A stretch of DNA of 64,000 nt from Flavobacterium algicola (lineage in GTDB: Bacteria; Bacteroidota; Bacteroidia; Flavobacteriales; Flavobacteriaceae): assembly GCF_022399565.1 (NCBI RefSeq), contig NZ_JAJTUT010000002.1, positions 248,001-312,000 of the forward strand. The letters are read 5' to 3'. The notes under the pieces were generated by a model, which was given only the letters and a program-made list of their open reading frames with translations, was not told the origin of the DNA and searched no databases. Positions 1-10,440 of this stretch are shown here, piece by piece; position 1 is the first letter of the stretch; each line of letters begins with the position of its first letter. Both the position numbers and the translations under genes were made by a program.

Positions 1-200
1 CATTCCTTTATCTAGTGTTGTCAGCTAATTGACAAAAAAAATAACTAAAATCACTTAAACGCCTGTTAAATTAGTAAACAAATCTCCTTGACTGTTGTTA
101 ATAAATCATTGAAAATAGTGCTTTAAAAACCTTTTAAAAATTTCAAAAAGCTGTATATTGGCACGTTTTGAAACTAATATAATATTTAATATAACAACTT

Positions 201-2846
201 ATGTCTGAAGGAGAAAAGTTAATTCCTATTAACATAGAAGATGAAATGAAATCAGCTTACATTGATTATTCGATGTCAGTTATTGTATCAAGAGCACTTC
301 CAGATGTTAGAGATGGCTTGAAGCCTGTTCACCGAAGAGTTCTTTATGGAATGTATGATTTAGGAGTTTTTTCGAATAAAGCCCATAAAAAGTCCGCTAG
401 AATTGTCGGGGAAGTTCTAGGTAAGTATCACCCTCACGGAGATACGTCAGTATATGATGCAATGGTTCGTATGGCTCAAGAGTGGAGTTTACGTTATTTA
501 TTAGTAGATGGTCAAGGTAACTTTGGTTCTGTAGATGGAGATAGTCCAGCTGCGATGCGTTATACTGAGGCCAGAATGCGCAAGATTTCTGAAGAAATAA
601 TGGCAGATATCGAGAAGGAAACAGTTGATTTTCAGTTGAACTTTGATGATACATTATATGAACCTAAAGTAATGCCAACCCGTGTTCCAACTTTGTTGAT
701 AAACGGAGCAACAGGTATTGCAGTAGGTATGGCAACAAATATGCCCCCACACAACTTAACAGAGGTAATCAATGGAACATTGGCCTACATGGACAATAAT
801 GATATTGAAATCGATGAGTTAATGAATCACATAAAAGCACCAGATTTCCCTACAGGAGGTGTTATATATGGTTACGAAGGAGTTCGTGAAGCTTTTAAAA
901 CGGGTAGAGGTAGAGTAGTGATGCGCGCCAAAGTCGGTTTTGAAGAAGTGGATGGTAGAGAAAGTATTATCGTAACCGAGATTCCATACCAAGTCAATAA
1001 AGCAGACATGATCAAGCGTACTGCTGATTTGGTGAATGACAAAAAAATTGAAGGTATTGCAAATATTCGTGACGAGTCAGATAGAAATGGTATGCGCATC
1101 GTTTATATCTTGAAACGTGATGCAACTCCAAATGTAGTTTTGAATACATTATATAAGTACACGCAATTACAATCTTCTTTCAGTGTAAATAATATTGCAT
1201 TGGTAAAAGGACGTCCGCAAATGTTGAATCTTAAAGATATGATTCATTATTTTGTAGAGCACCGTCATGATGTTGTTACGCGTAGAACGCAGTTCGAACT
1301 TAAGAAAGCGGAAGCAAGAGCACATATACTAGAAGGTTTGATTATCGCTTCTGACAATATCGACGAAGTGATTGCTTTGATTAAAGCGTCTAAAAGTACA
1401 GAGGAAGCAAGAGAGAAATTAATCGAAAGATTTAAATTAACAGATATTCAAGCTCGTGCTATTGTTGAAATGCGTTTGCGTCAATTAACAGGTCTGGAAC
1501 AAGATAAGTTAAGAACAGAGTACGAAGAAATTATGAAGTTAATAGACTACTTAAAAGGTTTATTGGCTGATGTTAACCTTAGAATAGCATTAATAAAAGA
1601 AGAATTAGAAGAAATTCGCGAAAAATACGGAGATGAACGTCGCTCTGTTATTGAGTATTCTGGTGGTGATGTAAGTATCGAAGATTTAATTGCTGATGAG
1701 AATGTAGTAATTACAATTTCGCATGCTGGTTACATTAAACGTACAAACTTAACAGAATACAAAACTCAAAATAGAGGTGGAGTTGGTCAAAAAAGTGCTG
1801 GTACAAGAGATCAAGATTTCTTAGAGCATATGTTTGTAGCGACGAATCATCAGTATATGATGTTCTTTACTCAAAAAGGAAAATGTTTCTGGATGAGAGT
1901 TTATGAAATACCAGAAGGTAGTAAAACGGCTAAAGGTAGAGCGATACAAAATCTAGTCAACATTGAGAGCGATGATAAGGTAAAAGCATTTATTTGTACG
2001 CAAGATTTAAAAGACCAAGATTACATTAAGAGTCATAACTTAGTTATGGTAACTAAAAAAGGTCAGGTTAAGAAAACTTCTTTAGAGAAATATTCTAAAC
2101 CTAGGGTTAATGGAGTTGCTGCTATTACTATTAAAGATGGTGATGAATTGTTAGAAGCTAAATTAACTAATGGTGAAAGCCAAATTATCCTTGCTGTTAA
2201 GTCTGGAAAATTAGTTCGTTTTGAAGAAACAAAAACGAGACCAATGGGTAGAACAGCCTCTGGAGTTCGTGGAATTTCTTTGAAAGATGATCATGACGAA
2301 GTAATTGGTATGATTACTGTTGATAAGGATGCGGTAAACGATACGCAAGTACTTGTTGTTACTGGAAATGGATATGGAAAACGTACCAAATTGGTAGATG
2401 ATGATGGTGAAGATGTTTATCGTATTACTAATCGTGGTGGTAAAGGTGTAAAAACACTTAACATTACAGAGAAAACAGGTCCACTAATCTCAATAAATGC
2501 TGTTACAGATGCTGATGATTTAATGATCATTAATAAATCAGGATTGACGATAAGAATGGCGATTGAAGATTTACGTGTTATGGGACGCGCAACTCAAGGT
2601 GTAAAATTAATTAACCTTAAAGGAAAAGATTCTATCGCTGCAGTTACAAAAGTAATGAAAGATGATGCTGAAGAAATTGTGGTTGATGAAGATGGTAATG
2701 TTATCGAAGTAGAAGCTATCGAAAGGGTTAAACCTGTATTAGAGGTTTTAGAGGACGATGAAGCTACCGAAGAAGACGATGCTGATGAGGATGAAATTGA
2801 AGAAGATGATGCTGACGAGGACGCAGATGATGAAGACGAATCTTAA
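201..2846 (+). CDS. gyrA: DNA gyrase subunit A
   Basis: This is the breakage-reunion subunit of DNA gyrase (A2B2), which introduces negative supercoils. The catalytic tyrosine is Tyr121 in the motif AAMRYTEAR. The quinolone-determining segment [10 protein letters not shown] carries Thr82 and Asp86, the positions equivalent to E. coli Ser83 and Asp87; both look like the normal flavobacterial residues. A GyrA box of the form QNRGGVG lies near residues 523-529 at the start of the C-terminal DNA-wrapping domain, which distinguishes it from ParC. The last roughly 30 residues are almost all Asp and Glu. The length of 881 residues is normal for the family. The start ATG follows an AT-rich leader with a weak -7-like element (TATATTGG, 154-161). 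A TPR gene follows after 44 bases, so the two are probably co-transcribed. Confidence 0.98.
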   Translation: MSEGEKLIPINIEDEMKSAYIDYSMSVIVSRALPDVRDGLKPVHRRVLYGMYDLGVFSNKAHKKSARIVGEVLGKYHPHGDTSVYDAMVRMAQEWSLRYLLVDGQGNFGSVDGDSPAAMRYTEARMRKISEEIMADIEKETVDFQLNFDDTLYEPKVMPTRVPTLLINGATGIAVGMATNMPPHNLTEVINGTLAYMDNNDIEIDELMNHIKAPDFPTGGVIYGYEGVREAFKTGRGRVVMRAKVGFEEVDGRESIIVTEIPYQVNKADMIKRTADLVNDKKIEGIANIRDESDRNGMRIVYILKRDATPNVVLNTLYKYTQLQSSFSVNNIALVKGRPQMLNLKDMIHYFVEHRHDVVTRRTQFELKKAEARAHILEGLIIASDNIDEVIALIKASKSTEEAREKLIERFKLTDIQARAIVEMRLRQLTGLEQDKLRTEYEEIMKLIDYLKGLLADVNLRIALIKEELEEIREKYGDERRSVIEYSGGDVSIEDLIADENVVITISHAGYIKRTNLTEYKTQNRGGVGQKSAGTRDQDFLEHMFVATNHQYMMFFTQKGKCFWMRVYEIPEGSKTAKGRAIQNLVNIESDDKVKAFICTQDLKDQDYIKSHNLVMVTKKGQVKKTSLEKYSKPRVNGVAAITIKDGDELLEAKLTNGESQIILAVKSGKLVRFEETKTRPMGRTASGVRGISLKDDHDEVIGMITVDKDAVNDTQVLVVTGNGYGKRTKLVDDDGEDVYRITNRGGKGVKTLNITEKTGPLISINAVTDADDLMIINKSGLTIRMAIEDLRVMGRATQGVKLINLKGKDSIAAVTKVMKDDAEEIVVDEDGNVIEVEAIERVKPVLEVLEDDEATEEDDADEDEIEEDDADEDADDEDES

Positions 2847-2890
2847 TTTTAAAGTAAAAACAAACAAACTAATTTTAAAATAATTTATTT

Positions 2891-4165
2891 ATGAAAGCTA
2901 AAAATGTTTTACTAACATCAGCTTTGTTGGTATCGGTAGCTACTTTTGCTCAAAAAGATCAATTAAAAGCTGCTGAAAAGGCAATTAAAAAAGGAAATTT
3001 ACAAGAAGTACCAGGTTTATTAAATCAGGTTGAACCATTATTAGAGGGTGCCTCTGATGCTGAAAAAGCTCAATATTATTATTTGAGAGAAACAGTATAT
3101 ATGGATGCTGTTGATAAAAATGTGGATGTAGATAAAAACTTGTTACTAGCCGCTAACGCTTCAAAAGAAGTTGTAGCTATCGAAAAAAAATCGGGTAAAC
3201 AAGAGTATACTGCAGAGGCTAAAAAAGTAATTGCAAAAATTAAAGAAAAGTTAGTTAACGGTGCTATTGAAGATTCTAAGGAGAGTAAATTTAAAGAAGG
3301 AGCAGATAAGTTAACCGAAGCTTATAAGTTGGATAAGAAAGATACTTTGAACTTGTACTACGCTTCAAGCTTTAGAATGAATGCTAAAGACTTTGATGGT
3401 TCTCTTAAAGATTTGCAAGAGCTAAGAAAGCTTAAATTTACTGGTAAGTCAAAATCTTTTATTGCAAAGAATGTGATGACCGATAAAGAAGAAGCTTTTG
3501 CAACTGCCGCAGATAGAGACAGAATGGTTAAATTAAAAACCCATGAAAGTCCAAGAGAAGAGGTAGTAGAATCTAAAGAAGGTGAAATTGTAAAAAACAT
3601 CGCTTTAATTTTAGTACAACAAAAGAAAATAGATGAAGCTAAGGAAATCATTGTTGAAGCTAGAAAGCTTAATCCTGATGATACTTCATTAGCCATGACA
3701 GAAGCGAATTTATATTTGGAAACGAAAGACTTCGATTCTTACAAAAAATTAGTAACTGAAATTTTAGCAAAAAATCCTAATGATGCTGATTTATTGTTCA
3801 ATTTAGGTGTTATTAGTAGTGAAGCAAAAAACAAAGTTGATGCTGAGATGTACTACAATAAAGCGATTGCAGTAAATCCTAAATACATGAACGCTTATAT
3901 TAACTTGGTAGGTTTGAAGCTAGAAGCTGAAACACCGATCAATGCTGAAATGAATAAATTAGGTACTTCTGACAAGGACAATAAAAGATACGAAGTATTA
4001 AAGAATGAAAAGAAAAAGATCTATCAAGGGGTTATTCCAGTATTAGTAAAAGCTTTGGAGATCGATCCAACGAACAAAGATATAGGAAATACACTTGCTA
4101 GTGTTTACGGAGCATTGGAAATGTCTGCTGAGAAAAAAGCATTAACAACCAAATTGGGTCTGTAA
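2891..4165 (+). CDS. Exported tetratricopeptide-repeat protein
   Basis: This 424-residue protein has a cleavable signal peptide (residues 1-20, hydrophobic stretch then TFAQ), so it should be periplasmic or envelope-associated. The first 220 residues are Lys/Glu-rich helices. TPR-like helical pairs fill residues 230-420, for example the stretch NPNDADLLFNLGVISSEA and the next unit around YYNKAIAVNPKYMNAYINL. TPRs bind other proteins, but no partner or catalytic motif is visible. It lies 44 bases behind gyrA on the same strand and is followed by a strong terminator, so it is the last gene of a gyrA transcript. Position after gyrA seems to be a habit of the Flavobacteriaceae and need not imply a role in topology. 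Confidence 0.85.
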   Translation: MKAKNVLLTSALLVSVATFAQKDQLKAAEKAIKKGNLQEVPGLLNQVEPLLEGASDAEKAQYYYLRETVYMDAVDKNVDVDKNLLLAANASKEVVAIEKKSGKQEYTAEAKKVIAKIKEKLVNGAIEDSKESKFKEGADKLTEAYKLDKKDTLNLYYASSFRMNAKDFDGSLKDLQELRKLKFTGKSKSFIAKNVMTDKEEAFATAADRDRMVKLKTHESPREEVVESKEGEIVKNIALILVQQKKIDEAKEIIVEARKLNPDDTSLAMTEANLYLETKDFDSYKKLVTEILAKNPNDADLLFNLGVISSEAKNKVDAEMYYNKAIAVNPKYMNAYINLVGLKLEAETPINAEMNKLGTSDKDNKRYEVLKNEKKKIYQGVIPVLVKALEIDPTNKDIGNTLASVYGALEMSAEKKALTTKLGL

Positions 4166-4185
4166 TTAATTTTATGAAACGAAAG

Positions 4186-4219
4186 AGCCGCTTAGAAAAT
4201 TTTCTAAGCGGCTTTTTTT
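4186..4219 (+). terminator. Rho-independent terminator of gyrA-TPR unit
   Basis: A near-perfect stem (AGCCGCTTAGAAAA paired with TTTTCTAAGCGGCT) is followed by a run of seven T. It lies 21 bases after the TPR stop codon and separates this unit from the convergent aroE. Confidence 0.9.
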
Positions 4220-4243
4220 ATGCTTAATAGATAGTAGAGTATG

Positions 4244-4993
4244 CTATTTATTCCAAATTTCCCAAGATTTCTCAGCTTGTAATTCAAGCATTCTTAAGCC
4301 ATTTTTAATTTGTGCTCCTTTTGCTTTTGCTTGTTGTAAAAACTTCGTTTCAGCAGGATTATAAATTAAGTCATATGCAATATGCTTATCTGTAAAATGA
4401 TCATATGGAATGTCTGGACACGCGTCAATATCTGGACTAGTTCCTACAGGCGTACAGTTGATCAAAATATGATAGTGACTAAATGTCTCTTCATTGATTT
4501 GGCTATAATCTATAGAGTTTTCTTTATTGCCTCTCGATACAAATGTATAGTCAATATCTAATTCTGCTAAAGCAAAAGCAACTCCCTTTGAAGCACCGCC
4601 AGTTCCTAAAATTAAAGCTTTTTTATGATGCGGTTGCAGTAGCGGTTGTAATGATTTTTTGAAACCATAGTAATCCGTATTGTACCCTTTTAGCTTACCT
4701 TTCTTTGTAAATTTAATGGTATTTACGGCACCTATTTTTGCTGCTTTTTTTGATAACTTATCCAGGTAGGGAATAACTAATTCTTTATATGGAATCGTTA
4801 CATTAATTCCTTTTACTTCATCATTGTTGTTGACGATATCCGGAAATTCAGTTATTTCAGGTATATCAAAGTTTTCATAGGTACAATCTTCGTAATTACC
4901 GGCTTCAAACTTATCTGTAAAGTATCCTCTTGAAAAAGAGTAATTGATGTTTTTACCTAGTAGGCCAAATCGCTTTTTATTATTAGTATCCAT
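4244..4993 (-). CDS. aroE: Shikimate dehydrogenase
   Basis: NADP-dependent reduction of 3-dehydroshikimate to shikimate in chorismate and aromatic amino acid synthesis; cytosolic. The substrate-binding SxS motif is Ser19-Phe-Ser21. The catalytic lysine is Lys70 in NVTIPYK, with Asn91 and Asp107 as the other conserved active-site positions. The dinucleotide-binding loop GTGGAS lies at residues 130-135. The C-terminal GLRMLELQAEKSWEIW is typical of the family. At 249 residues it is slightly shorter than the usual 265-285. Its ATG overlaps the stop of the upstream TPR gene by one base (TAATG), which suggests translational coupling. Confidence 0.95.
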   Translation of the reverse strand: MDTNNKKRFGLLGKNINYSFSRGYFTDKFEAGNYEDCTYENFDIPEITEFPDIVNNNDEVKGINVTIPYKELVIPYLDKLSKKAAKIGAVNTIKFTKKGKLKGYNTDYYGFKKSLQPLLQPHHKKALILGTGGASKGVAFALAELDIDYTFVSRGNKENSIDYSQINEETFSHYHILINCTPVGTSPDIDACPDIPYDHFTDKHIAYDLIYNPAETKFLQQAKAKGAQIKNGLRMLELQAEKSWEIWNK

Positions 4994-6390
4994 TATTCTT
5001 TTTTATGTTTGTCGATATAGTTTCGGACAGTTTTTTTAGCCCAAACCACAGGGAACATATCTTCTATTAAAATGTAATTGTCAAAATTAAGGCGCAGTCC
5101 ATTACTTAAATGAAATTTTGCTTTTGTGGTATCTTGTGTCATAAAATACAATCCTGCTAATCGATATTCGATTTCGTTAGCTTCTGGGTAAAATTCGGTG
5201 GCTTGTAATAGCGTAAGTATAGCGCTGTCAAATTCACCAAGAAACAATAGTAAATCAACCCAGAACAACCAAGTGTCCAATTCGGTATCTCCAAATTCTA
5301 CAGCTTTTCGATAACCAAATTCAGCTTCTTCAAAAAAGTTCATCTGTTTATTTATGGTTGCATAACGCTTCCAATACAGTTTGTTTTGGTTGTCAATTGC
5401 TAATGCTTTATTAACAAAAAATAATGCCTTTTGAAAATTATTTTGACGTACGTAAAAGTCAGTAATAGCAATCCAACCTTTATCTAGTAAAGGATCTTCA
5501 TGTACCGTTTTATTGTAAAAACTCAAAGCTAGAGCTGTATTACCAAGTTTTTCATGGCATTTACCTATACGCAGTAACGCATATGATGTTGCATCATCCA
5601 ATTCAATAGTGCGACTGTAACTTTCGATTGCTTTATCATACTGTTTTAAACGCTCGTATGCTTTTGCCTTTTCCATATAGGCACCTAGAAAGTCTTCGTC
5701 AATCAAGGTAGCATACTCAAATGCTACAATAGATTCTTCATAGTTTTTCAAACCATAATGCAATCTACCTTTTTGATGCCAAGCAATTTCACTGTATGGA
5801 TTTTTCTCGATGTATTGCTCGAGATAAGTTATTGCTTCTAAATTTTGGTCTAAAAACTCAAAGCAATATACTACATTATAAAGAGCAGATTGGTCTTCAA
5901 TGTCTTCTTCCAGACATTTTATAAAACTCACTTTAGCCAATTCTAGATTGTCCATAAATAAGTGCTCCATTCCAATTAAATTGTATACATCAGCATAATC
6001 TTCGGTAAACTCTAAAGCGATATTTAGATATTCAACCGCTTTTTCATGTTGGTCTCTTTTAGAGCATATATTTGCTTTCTGAATGTATATTTCTTCATTA
6101 TTAGGCTCAATTGCATAGAGTTCGTTGAGAAGTCTCTCAGCGATTTCAAGCTTTTCTTCAAAAATCAACATTTCTACTTGTACTAATTTTAAGCCTGTTG
6201 ATTTGGGATGTTGATCTAATGCTAATTTTAGGGCTTTTTTTGCTAAAGCTGACTTGCCCATATCTAGGTAATGAAGAATAATTTCTTCAAATTCTTCTGA
6301 GTCAAAAAAGAAAACTTTATTGGTTTTCAACATAGACTCAAATTTAGATAACGATAAGTTATAGTTTTCTTCTTCGTCGCTTAATTGCAT
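4993..6390 (-). CDS. Cytosolic TPR protein upstream of aroE
   Basis: This 465-residue protein is almost entirely tandem tetratricopeptide units from about residue 30 to 440, such as AWHQKGRLHYGLKNYEESIV and SYALLRIGKCHEKLGNTALA. There is no signal peptide or membrane segment, so it should be a cytosolic scaffold. The N-terminus is acidic (MQLSDEEENYNL). It is translationally coupled to aroE by a one-base overlap. No catalytic motif is present and the partner is unknown. The pairing of a long TPR gene with aroE is common in Flavobacteriaceae as far as I recall. Confidence 0.85.
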   Translation of the reverse strand: MQLSDEEENYNLSLSKFESMLKTNKVFFFDSEEFEEIILHYLDMGKSALAKKALKLALDQHPKSTGLKLVQVEMLIFEEKLEIAERLLNELYAIEPNNEEIYIQKANICSKRDQHEKAVEYLNIALEFTEDYADVYNLIGMEHLFMDNLELAKVSFIKCLEEDIEDQSALYNVVYCFEFLDQNLEAITYLEQYIEKNPYSEIAWHQKGRLHYGLKNYEESIVAFEYATLIDEDFLGAYMEKAKAYERLKQYDKAIESYSRTIELDDATSYALLRIGKCHEKLGNTALALSFYNKTVHEDPLLDKGWIAITDFYVRQNNFQKALFFVNKALAIDNQNKLYWKRYATINKQMNFFEEAEFGYRKAVEFGDTELDTWLFWVDLLLFLGEFDSAILTLLQATEFYPEANEIEYRLAGLYFMTQDTTKAKFHLSNGLRLNFDNYILIEDMFPVVWAKKTVRNYIDKHKKE

Positions 6391-6522
6391 ACTGTCGTTG
6401 TTTTGAATTTAGCCTATTTAAAGTTAGGCATCCTTACTTTTATGAGGAAGAAAAATCAGAATTGTTGTGAACAATTTAATTAACAATCCAATGGGGGTAA
6501 TTATTACGGTCGCTTTTGTCTT

Positions 6523-7710
6523 TTAATTCAGTAACGCGACTTCGTCCATTACTTCTTTTAAAATCGCACAACCTTCTCGAATTTCATTTTCAGAGATGGT
6601 TAGTGGTGGCGTTATTCTGATGGCGCAACCTTCAAATAACAGCCAGAATAAGATTAAACCTTTACTTTGACACCTTAAAATTACTTCATTTGTAATTTCT
6701 GCATTTTTGGTCATTGCTGCAAGCATTAAGCCTTTTCCACGTACTTCTTCTATCAAAGGATGTACCAAAAGAGATCTGAATAATTTTTCTTTATTCAGTG
6801 CTTCATTCATTAGGTCCGTTTCCACTAATTCTTGTAAAGTGGCCAAACATGCTGACGCAATGACAGGGTGACCGCCAAAGGTTGTTATGTGGCCCAGTTT
6901 AGGATTTTCAGTCAACAAGTCCATCATTTCAGCTGAAGCAGTAAATGCGCCAACTGGCATACCGCCGCCCATGCCTTTTCCCATAGCAATAATGTCTGGG
7001 ACAATATCGTAATTTTGAAAACCAAACAGTTTACCAGTACGTCCAAAACCAGGCTGAATTTCATCCAAAATCATCATTGCTCCAACTTTGGTACAACGAT
7101 CACGCACTTTCTTTAAATAGTCATTAAAAGGTTCTATAAAACCAGCACCACCTTGAATCGTTTCGAGCAGAACACCGGCAGTTTTTGAGGTAATTTTTAA
7201 TAGATCCTCCTCATTATTAAAGGTAATAAAATCGATATCAGGTATTAAAGGTCGAAAAGCCTGCTTACGCTCCTCAAATCCCATCACACTCATAGAACCC
7301 ATAGTATTGCCGTGATAGGCATTATGGCAAGAAATTAATTGGCTTCTACCTGTAACTCGTCGTGCCAACTTTAAAGATCCTTCAATCGCTTCGGTTCCTG
7401 AATTGACCAAATAGGTCTTGTTCAAAGGTTCCGGTAGGAGTGAAGCCATTAGTTTACAGTATTCAACTGCTGGACTTTGAGAATATTCTCCATAAACCAT
7501 TACATGTGAATACTTGTCTAATTGATCTTTTATTGCTTGGTTCACTCTAGGGTGTTGATGACCCAAAGTGCAAGCAGAAACTCCTGCTACAAAATCCAAA
7601 TATTTCTTGTCACTAGTGTCATAGATATAGGAACCTACAGCATGAGAAACTTCCATTCCTAATGGATAAGGAGACGTTTGAGCTTGATATTTTATAAAAT
7701 CTGAATTCAA
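6523..7710 (-). CDS. Class III (ornithine-type) PLP aminotransferase
   Basis: A fold-type I, class III aminotransferase of the acetylornithine/ornithine/4-aminobutyrate group. The PLP lysine is near residue 243 in the motif AMGKGMGGGMPVGA. Upstream are ILDEIQPGFGRTG, holding the PLP-ring aspartate, and the phosphate-binding NSGTEAIEGSLKLAR. The length of 395 residues is normal. The start codon is apparently TTG (7708-7710); no ATG lies between it and the conserved SPYPLGMEVSHA segment. No arginine-pathway genes lie nearby, so the substrate cannot be set from context and argD or rocD should not be assumed. It stands alone between aroE-TPR and the OstA gene. Confidence 0.85.
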   Translation of the reverse strand: MNSDFIKYQAQTSPYPLGMEVSHAVGSYIYDTSDKKYLDFVAGVSACTLGHQHPRVNQAIKDQLDKYSHVMVYGEYSQSPAVEYCKLMASLLPEPLNKTYLVNSGTEAIEGSLKLARRVTGRSQLISCHNAYHGNTMGSMSVMGFEERKQAFRPLIPDIDFITFNNEEDLLKITSKTAGVLLETIQGGAGFIEPFNDYLKKVRDRCTKVGAMMILDEIQPGFGRTGKLFGFQNYDIVPDIIAMGKGMGGGMPVGAFTASAEMMDLLTENPKLGHITTFGGHPVIASACLATLQELVETDLMNEALNKEKLFRSLLVHPLIEEVRGKGLMLAAMTKNAEITNEVILRCQSKGLILFWLLFEGCAIRITPPLTISENEIREGCAILKEVMDEVALLN

Positions 7711-7808
7711 ATTAGTATTGTTTTTTATCTATAAGTGTACAATTTAGAAAATTGCCTCTGCTTAATTTTAAGTAATGAATGATAGGTAAGGAGTAGATTG
7801 AGGAAAAT

Positions 7809-9443
7809 TTACTTCCCTTTCTTTTTCTTCTTATCGTAGTCCAAGGTTTCTTTACGAACCTTCATTGGAGTATTAACTTTAGCTTGATCAATTTCTCCTT
7901 CTTTAATTAACTTATCATGAAGTTCATTATCCTCATCAGAAAAAATATCTTCTTTACTATTGATTCTTTCGTCTCCACGCCACTTCATACCTTTTAATAC
8001 GCGGTCATAAGGTGAAAGGTCTTCTTCTGGATAGATTGTTCCATCTACTTGATCATAAAAAGTAATTGTTTCGGCAGTATTGTTTTCTAAAATTAAATTA
8101 ATTCTACTACTAACATTTTTATTAATCCCAATTAACTCTGTCTCGTCGTTGCGCATATAGTAAATCACTTCGGTATTTTTGATGACGTCAACATCATGAA
8201 GTTTACCTTCTTTAAATTTGCCAAATAAATTGAGTCCTTTTACTTGATTGTAGCCAGTGCCCAAAGTGTCCCGCGAGACCATGAAGGTGTTTTTGAGCAC
8301 TTTTAAAGAATCGAGTTTTTTAGTGGTATTATCACCAATTAAATGCATTACTTCTCCTGTAATCTGGTTTTCTCCATTCCATAAAATAGGGTTACCGATA
8401 AGTTTGGTAAGTGCGTCTTTGGAGCTAGAATGCAACGAGTCACATTTACCACTCATATCTACTTTATAAAAACGAACATTATTAAATGCTCTTATAATTC
8501 TATTACCTTCTGGACCTGTAACCATTAATTTTTTACCGTGAATATAAATAGAGTCATTATCAACCAAATTAATTGCAACTGCTCGCTTAGTAACAAATAA
8601 AGAATCCTTTTTCTTATACATTTCTGCATAATGACCCTTGACTACACCTTTGTTGATTGTGTCTGTAATCTTTACATTACGTGTGGCAGAGGCAAATTCC
8701 TTATTTCGATCATAATACAAACTATCTCCTTCAATCCTTCGATCATCGTATTTGATATATGATTTTCTCAGAAAGTGCGCTAGATTTTTTTTGGTATCGT
8801 AAAATCCTTTTTCGGTGTATATAAAATTTGATTTACTAGTAATCGTAGAAGGCCCAAATAAGTAAGAGTGACCAGAATTACTGTAATAATCCAAGTGATT
8901 TGATTTAATTACATAAGTTGGATTAGTAATAGTGACAGCAGTTAAAAACTGGAATTTTTTTTCGACCACGTAGTAGCGACCTGATTTAGATTTTAAGGTG
9001 TTTTCAAGATTAGTAATCGTACCTTTTGTATTATAATATACTTCTTGGGAGTTTCTGTTAAAGTTAATAGTATCGGTTGCTAGTGTAGCGTCAGGTGATC
9101 GCATTACAGCATCTCCGGTTGCAAACGCTTGCTTCATGTTTCCATTATACTCAGCATATTTGCTGTTAAGAAATAAAGTGTCGCCTTGTACAATTTGAAC
9201 GTTTCCGAATGCTTTTATGTAATTTTCACTCTTGAAAAAGTATGCTTTATTACATGTTAATACAATTCCGTCATGCTTTACACTTACATTTCCTGTAAGT
9301 AAAAAAGCATCTGGCATTTCTGCCTCATTTACATCTGCAAAATCAGAATGTTCAATGATTATTTTTTTTGGTGCTTGTGCAGCTAGGATATTGGTACTTA
9401 GCACAACCAAAAAAAAAGTTATAATTTGAAAAATTCGTGTCAA
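7809..9443 (-). CDS. OstA-like organic solvent tolerance / LPS-transport protein
   Basis: This 544-residue exported protein has a signal peptide (hydrophobic residues 4-20 ending LAAQ). Residues 30-180 have the OstA/LptA beta-jellyroll pattern, for example FLLTGNVSVKHDGIVLTCNKA, with repeated short strands around VTGPEG and IGNPILW further on. The LptA/LptD-N fold forms the periplasmic bridge that carries lipopolysaccharide to the outer membrane. The Bacteroidota versions are long periplasmic proteins without the LptD barrel, as here. The C-terminus is very basic (DYDKKKKKGK). The start is TTG at 9441-9443, ten or so bases after a perfect -7 element. The exact role is inferred from the family. 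Confidence 0.82.
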   Translation of the reverse strand: MTRIFQIITFFLVVLSTNILAAQAPKKIIIEHSDFADVNEAEMPDAFLLTGNVSVKHDGIVLTCNKAYFFKSENYIKAFGNVQIVQGDTLFLNSKYAEYNGNMKQAFATGDAVMRSPDATLATDTINFNRNSQEVYYNTKGTITNLENTLKSKSGRYYVVEKKFQFLTAVTITNPTYVIKSNHLDYYSNSGHSYLFGPSTITSKSNFIYTEKGFYDTKKNLAHFLRKSYIKYDDRRIEGDSLYYDRNKEFASATRNVKITDTINKGVVKGHYAEMYKKKDSLFVTKRAVAINLVDNDSIYIHGKKLMVTGPEGNRIIRAFNNVRFYKVDMSGKCDSLHSSSKDALTKLIGNPILWNGENQITGEVMHLIGDNTTKKLDSLKVLKNTFMVSRDTLGTGYNQVKGLNLFGKFKEGKLHDVDVIKNTEVIYYMRNDETELIGINKNVSSRINLILENNTAETITFYDQVDGTIYPEEDLSPYDRVLKGMKWRGDERINSKEDIFSDEDNELHDKLIKEGEIDQAKVNTPMKVRKETLDYDKKKKKGK

Positions 9444-9459
9444 TGGATTTATTTTTTGT

Positions 9460-9467
9460 CAAATTTA
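9460..9467 (-). promoter_or_regulatory. Bacteroidota -7 box of the OstA-like gene
   Basis: On the minus strand this reads TAAATTTG, a perfect match to TAnnTTTG. It places transcription start close to 9454 and leaves a leader of about 10 bases before the TTG start codon. No clear -33 TTG is seen at the usual spacing. Confidence 0.5.
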
Positions 9468-9603
9468 GGTAAAAGGTAGCAATCCACATCGCAAACGCTT
9501 TTAAGTTTTTACTTCAACAATTCAAATTTAGGATAAGATTGGCAACTAATTCTTAAATATCAAATTTATTTAAGATTGTTCCAATAGGGAAAGGGATTGA
9601 TGA

Positions 9604-9906
9604 TTAAGCTTTAAACAAAAAGCCTAACCCCATACTTCGCAACATCTTCTTTTCGAACCCCCAAAAAAAATTAAATTGTCCAAAAAGAAAACCTATAAGA
9701 ACAAGTAAAATTTGATAGATTGGGAAAATAAGTATTAATCGTACAGGCGTATACAGCAACCCTAAAACTTCTTTGGTTAATCCTAGCCAATCAGAAACAT
9801 AGCGGGATAACCAAGCCGATGTAGAGCCCGTGATTGCAAAAACGATAAATATAATTGTTAGTTGAATGTTTGATTCAATACCCCAACGTTCTTTTAATTT
9901 CTTCAT
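9604..9906 (-). CDS. Small membrane protein (DUF6787-like)
   Basis: A 100-residue integral membrane protein with a basic N-terminus (MKKLKERWG) and two or three hydrophobic helices: IQLTIIFIVFAITGSTSAW, then LILIFPIYQILLVLIGFLFG, ending FWGFEKKMLRSMG. I recall flavobacterial proteins of this form under a DUF6787 label, but have not checked. It sits 31 bases downstream of the lipoprotein gene at 9938, so the two probably form an operon. Function unknown. Confidence 0.75.
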   Translation of the reverse strand: MKKLKERWGIESNIQLTIIFIVFAITGSTSAWLSRYVSDWLGLTKEVLGLLYTPVRLILIFPIYQILLVLIGFLFGQFNFFWGFEKKMLRSMGLGFLFKA

Positions 9907-9937
9907 TTTATTTATAATGATTACAAATATAAGAACA

Positions 9938-10372
9938 TTATTTTAGAGGAACATTACCATAGAGTTTTTGTTTATAGGTATTTTGAAAATAAATCATATA
10001 ATTATAAATGAGATAATTTACTTCATAGCCATAATCAATATTAGAATTATAATTGATGGTCATTTCATATAAGTTAGGATTGTAACGCTGTGGCTGCATG
10101 ACGCGACTGTTCCATTCTAAAATGTACAACTGATTTTTACCTTCCAAAAAAGACTGGGAGTGAAAGTTGCGTGGTAGCGCTCTACTGCTGAGCCAAGTAC
10201 TATAACCGTTGTCTATGATTATAACTTTATATTCTAGAGAATCGTTTACTATCTTCACAGTGTCATTAACAGTATTAGCTGTAGATACTGGCAAGTCAAT
10301 ATTTTTACTACCTGCACAACTAAGGTGTAAGAGCATTATAAAGCTAAAAAGTAATAAACCTTTTTTCATCAC
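9938..10372 (-). CDS. Small lipoprotein (DUF6146-like)
   Basis: A 144-residue predicted lipoprotein: basic start MMKKG, hydrophobic core, and lipobox LHLSC with Cys19. The mature part contains LEWNSRVMQPQRYNPNLYEM and a Tyr-rich end, suggesting a compact beta-rich domain. It resembles short flavobacterial lipoproteins labelled DUF6146, from memory. It lies directly upstream of the small membrane protein at 9604, so the pair may act together in the envelope. No catalytic residues are recognisable. Confidence 0.75.
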   Translation of the reverse strand: MMKKGLLLFSFIMLLHLSCAGSKNIDLPVSTANTVNDTVKIVNDSLEYKVIIIDNGYSTWLSSRALPRNFHSQSFLEGKNQLYILEWNSRVMQPQRYNPNLYEMTINYNSNIDYGYEVNYLIYNYMIYFQNTYKQKLYGNVPLK

Positions 10373-10440
10373 AAGAAATTTTACTGTTTAATTATAAAAT
10401 TACAAAAAAATAAACAGAAAACTTTACTTTCTAAATTACT

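Noticed and set aside
1..3. CAT at the window edge as the start codon of a divergent gene
   Set aside because: There is a purine-rich stretch before it on the minus strand, and a divergent gene upstream of gyrA is plausible, but only the start codon would be inside the window, so it cannot be supported.
7708..9443. TTG start codons at the aminotransferase and OstA-like genes as signs of truncation
   Set aside because: No upstream ATG fits, the N-terminal family motifs are complete, and a -7 box directly before the OstA start supports the TTG.
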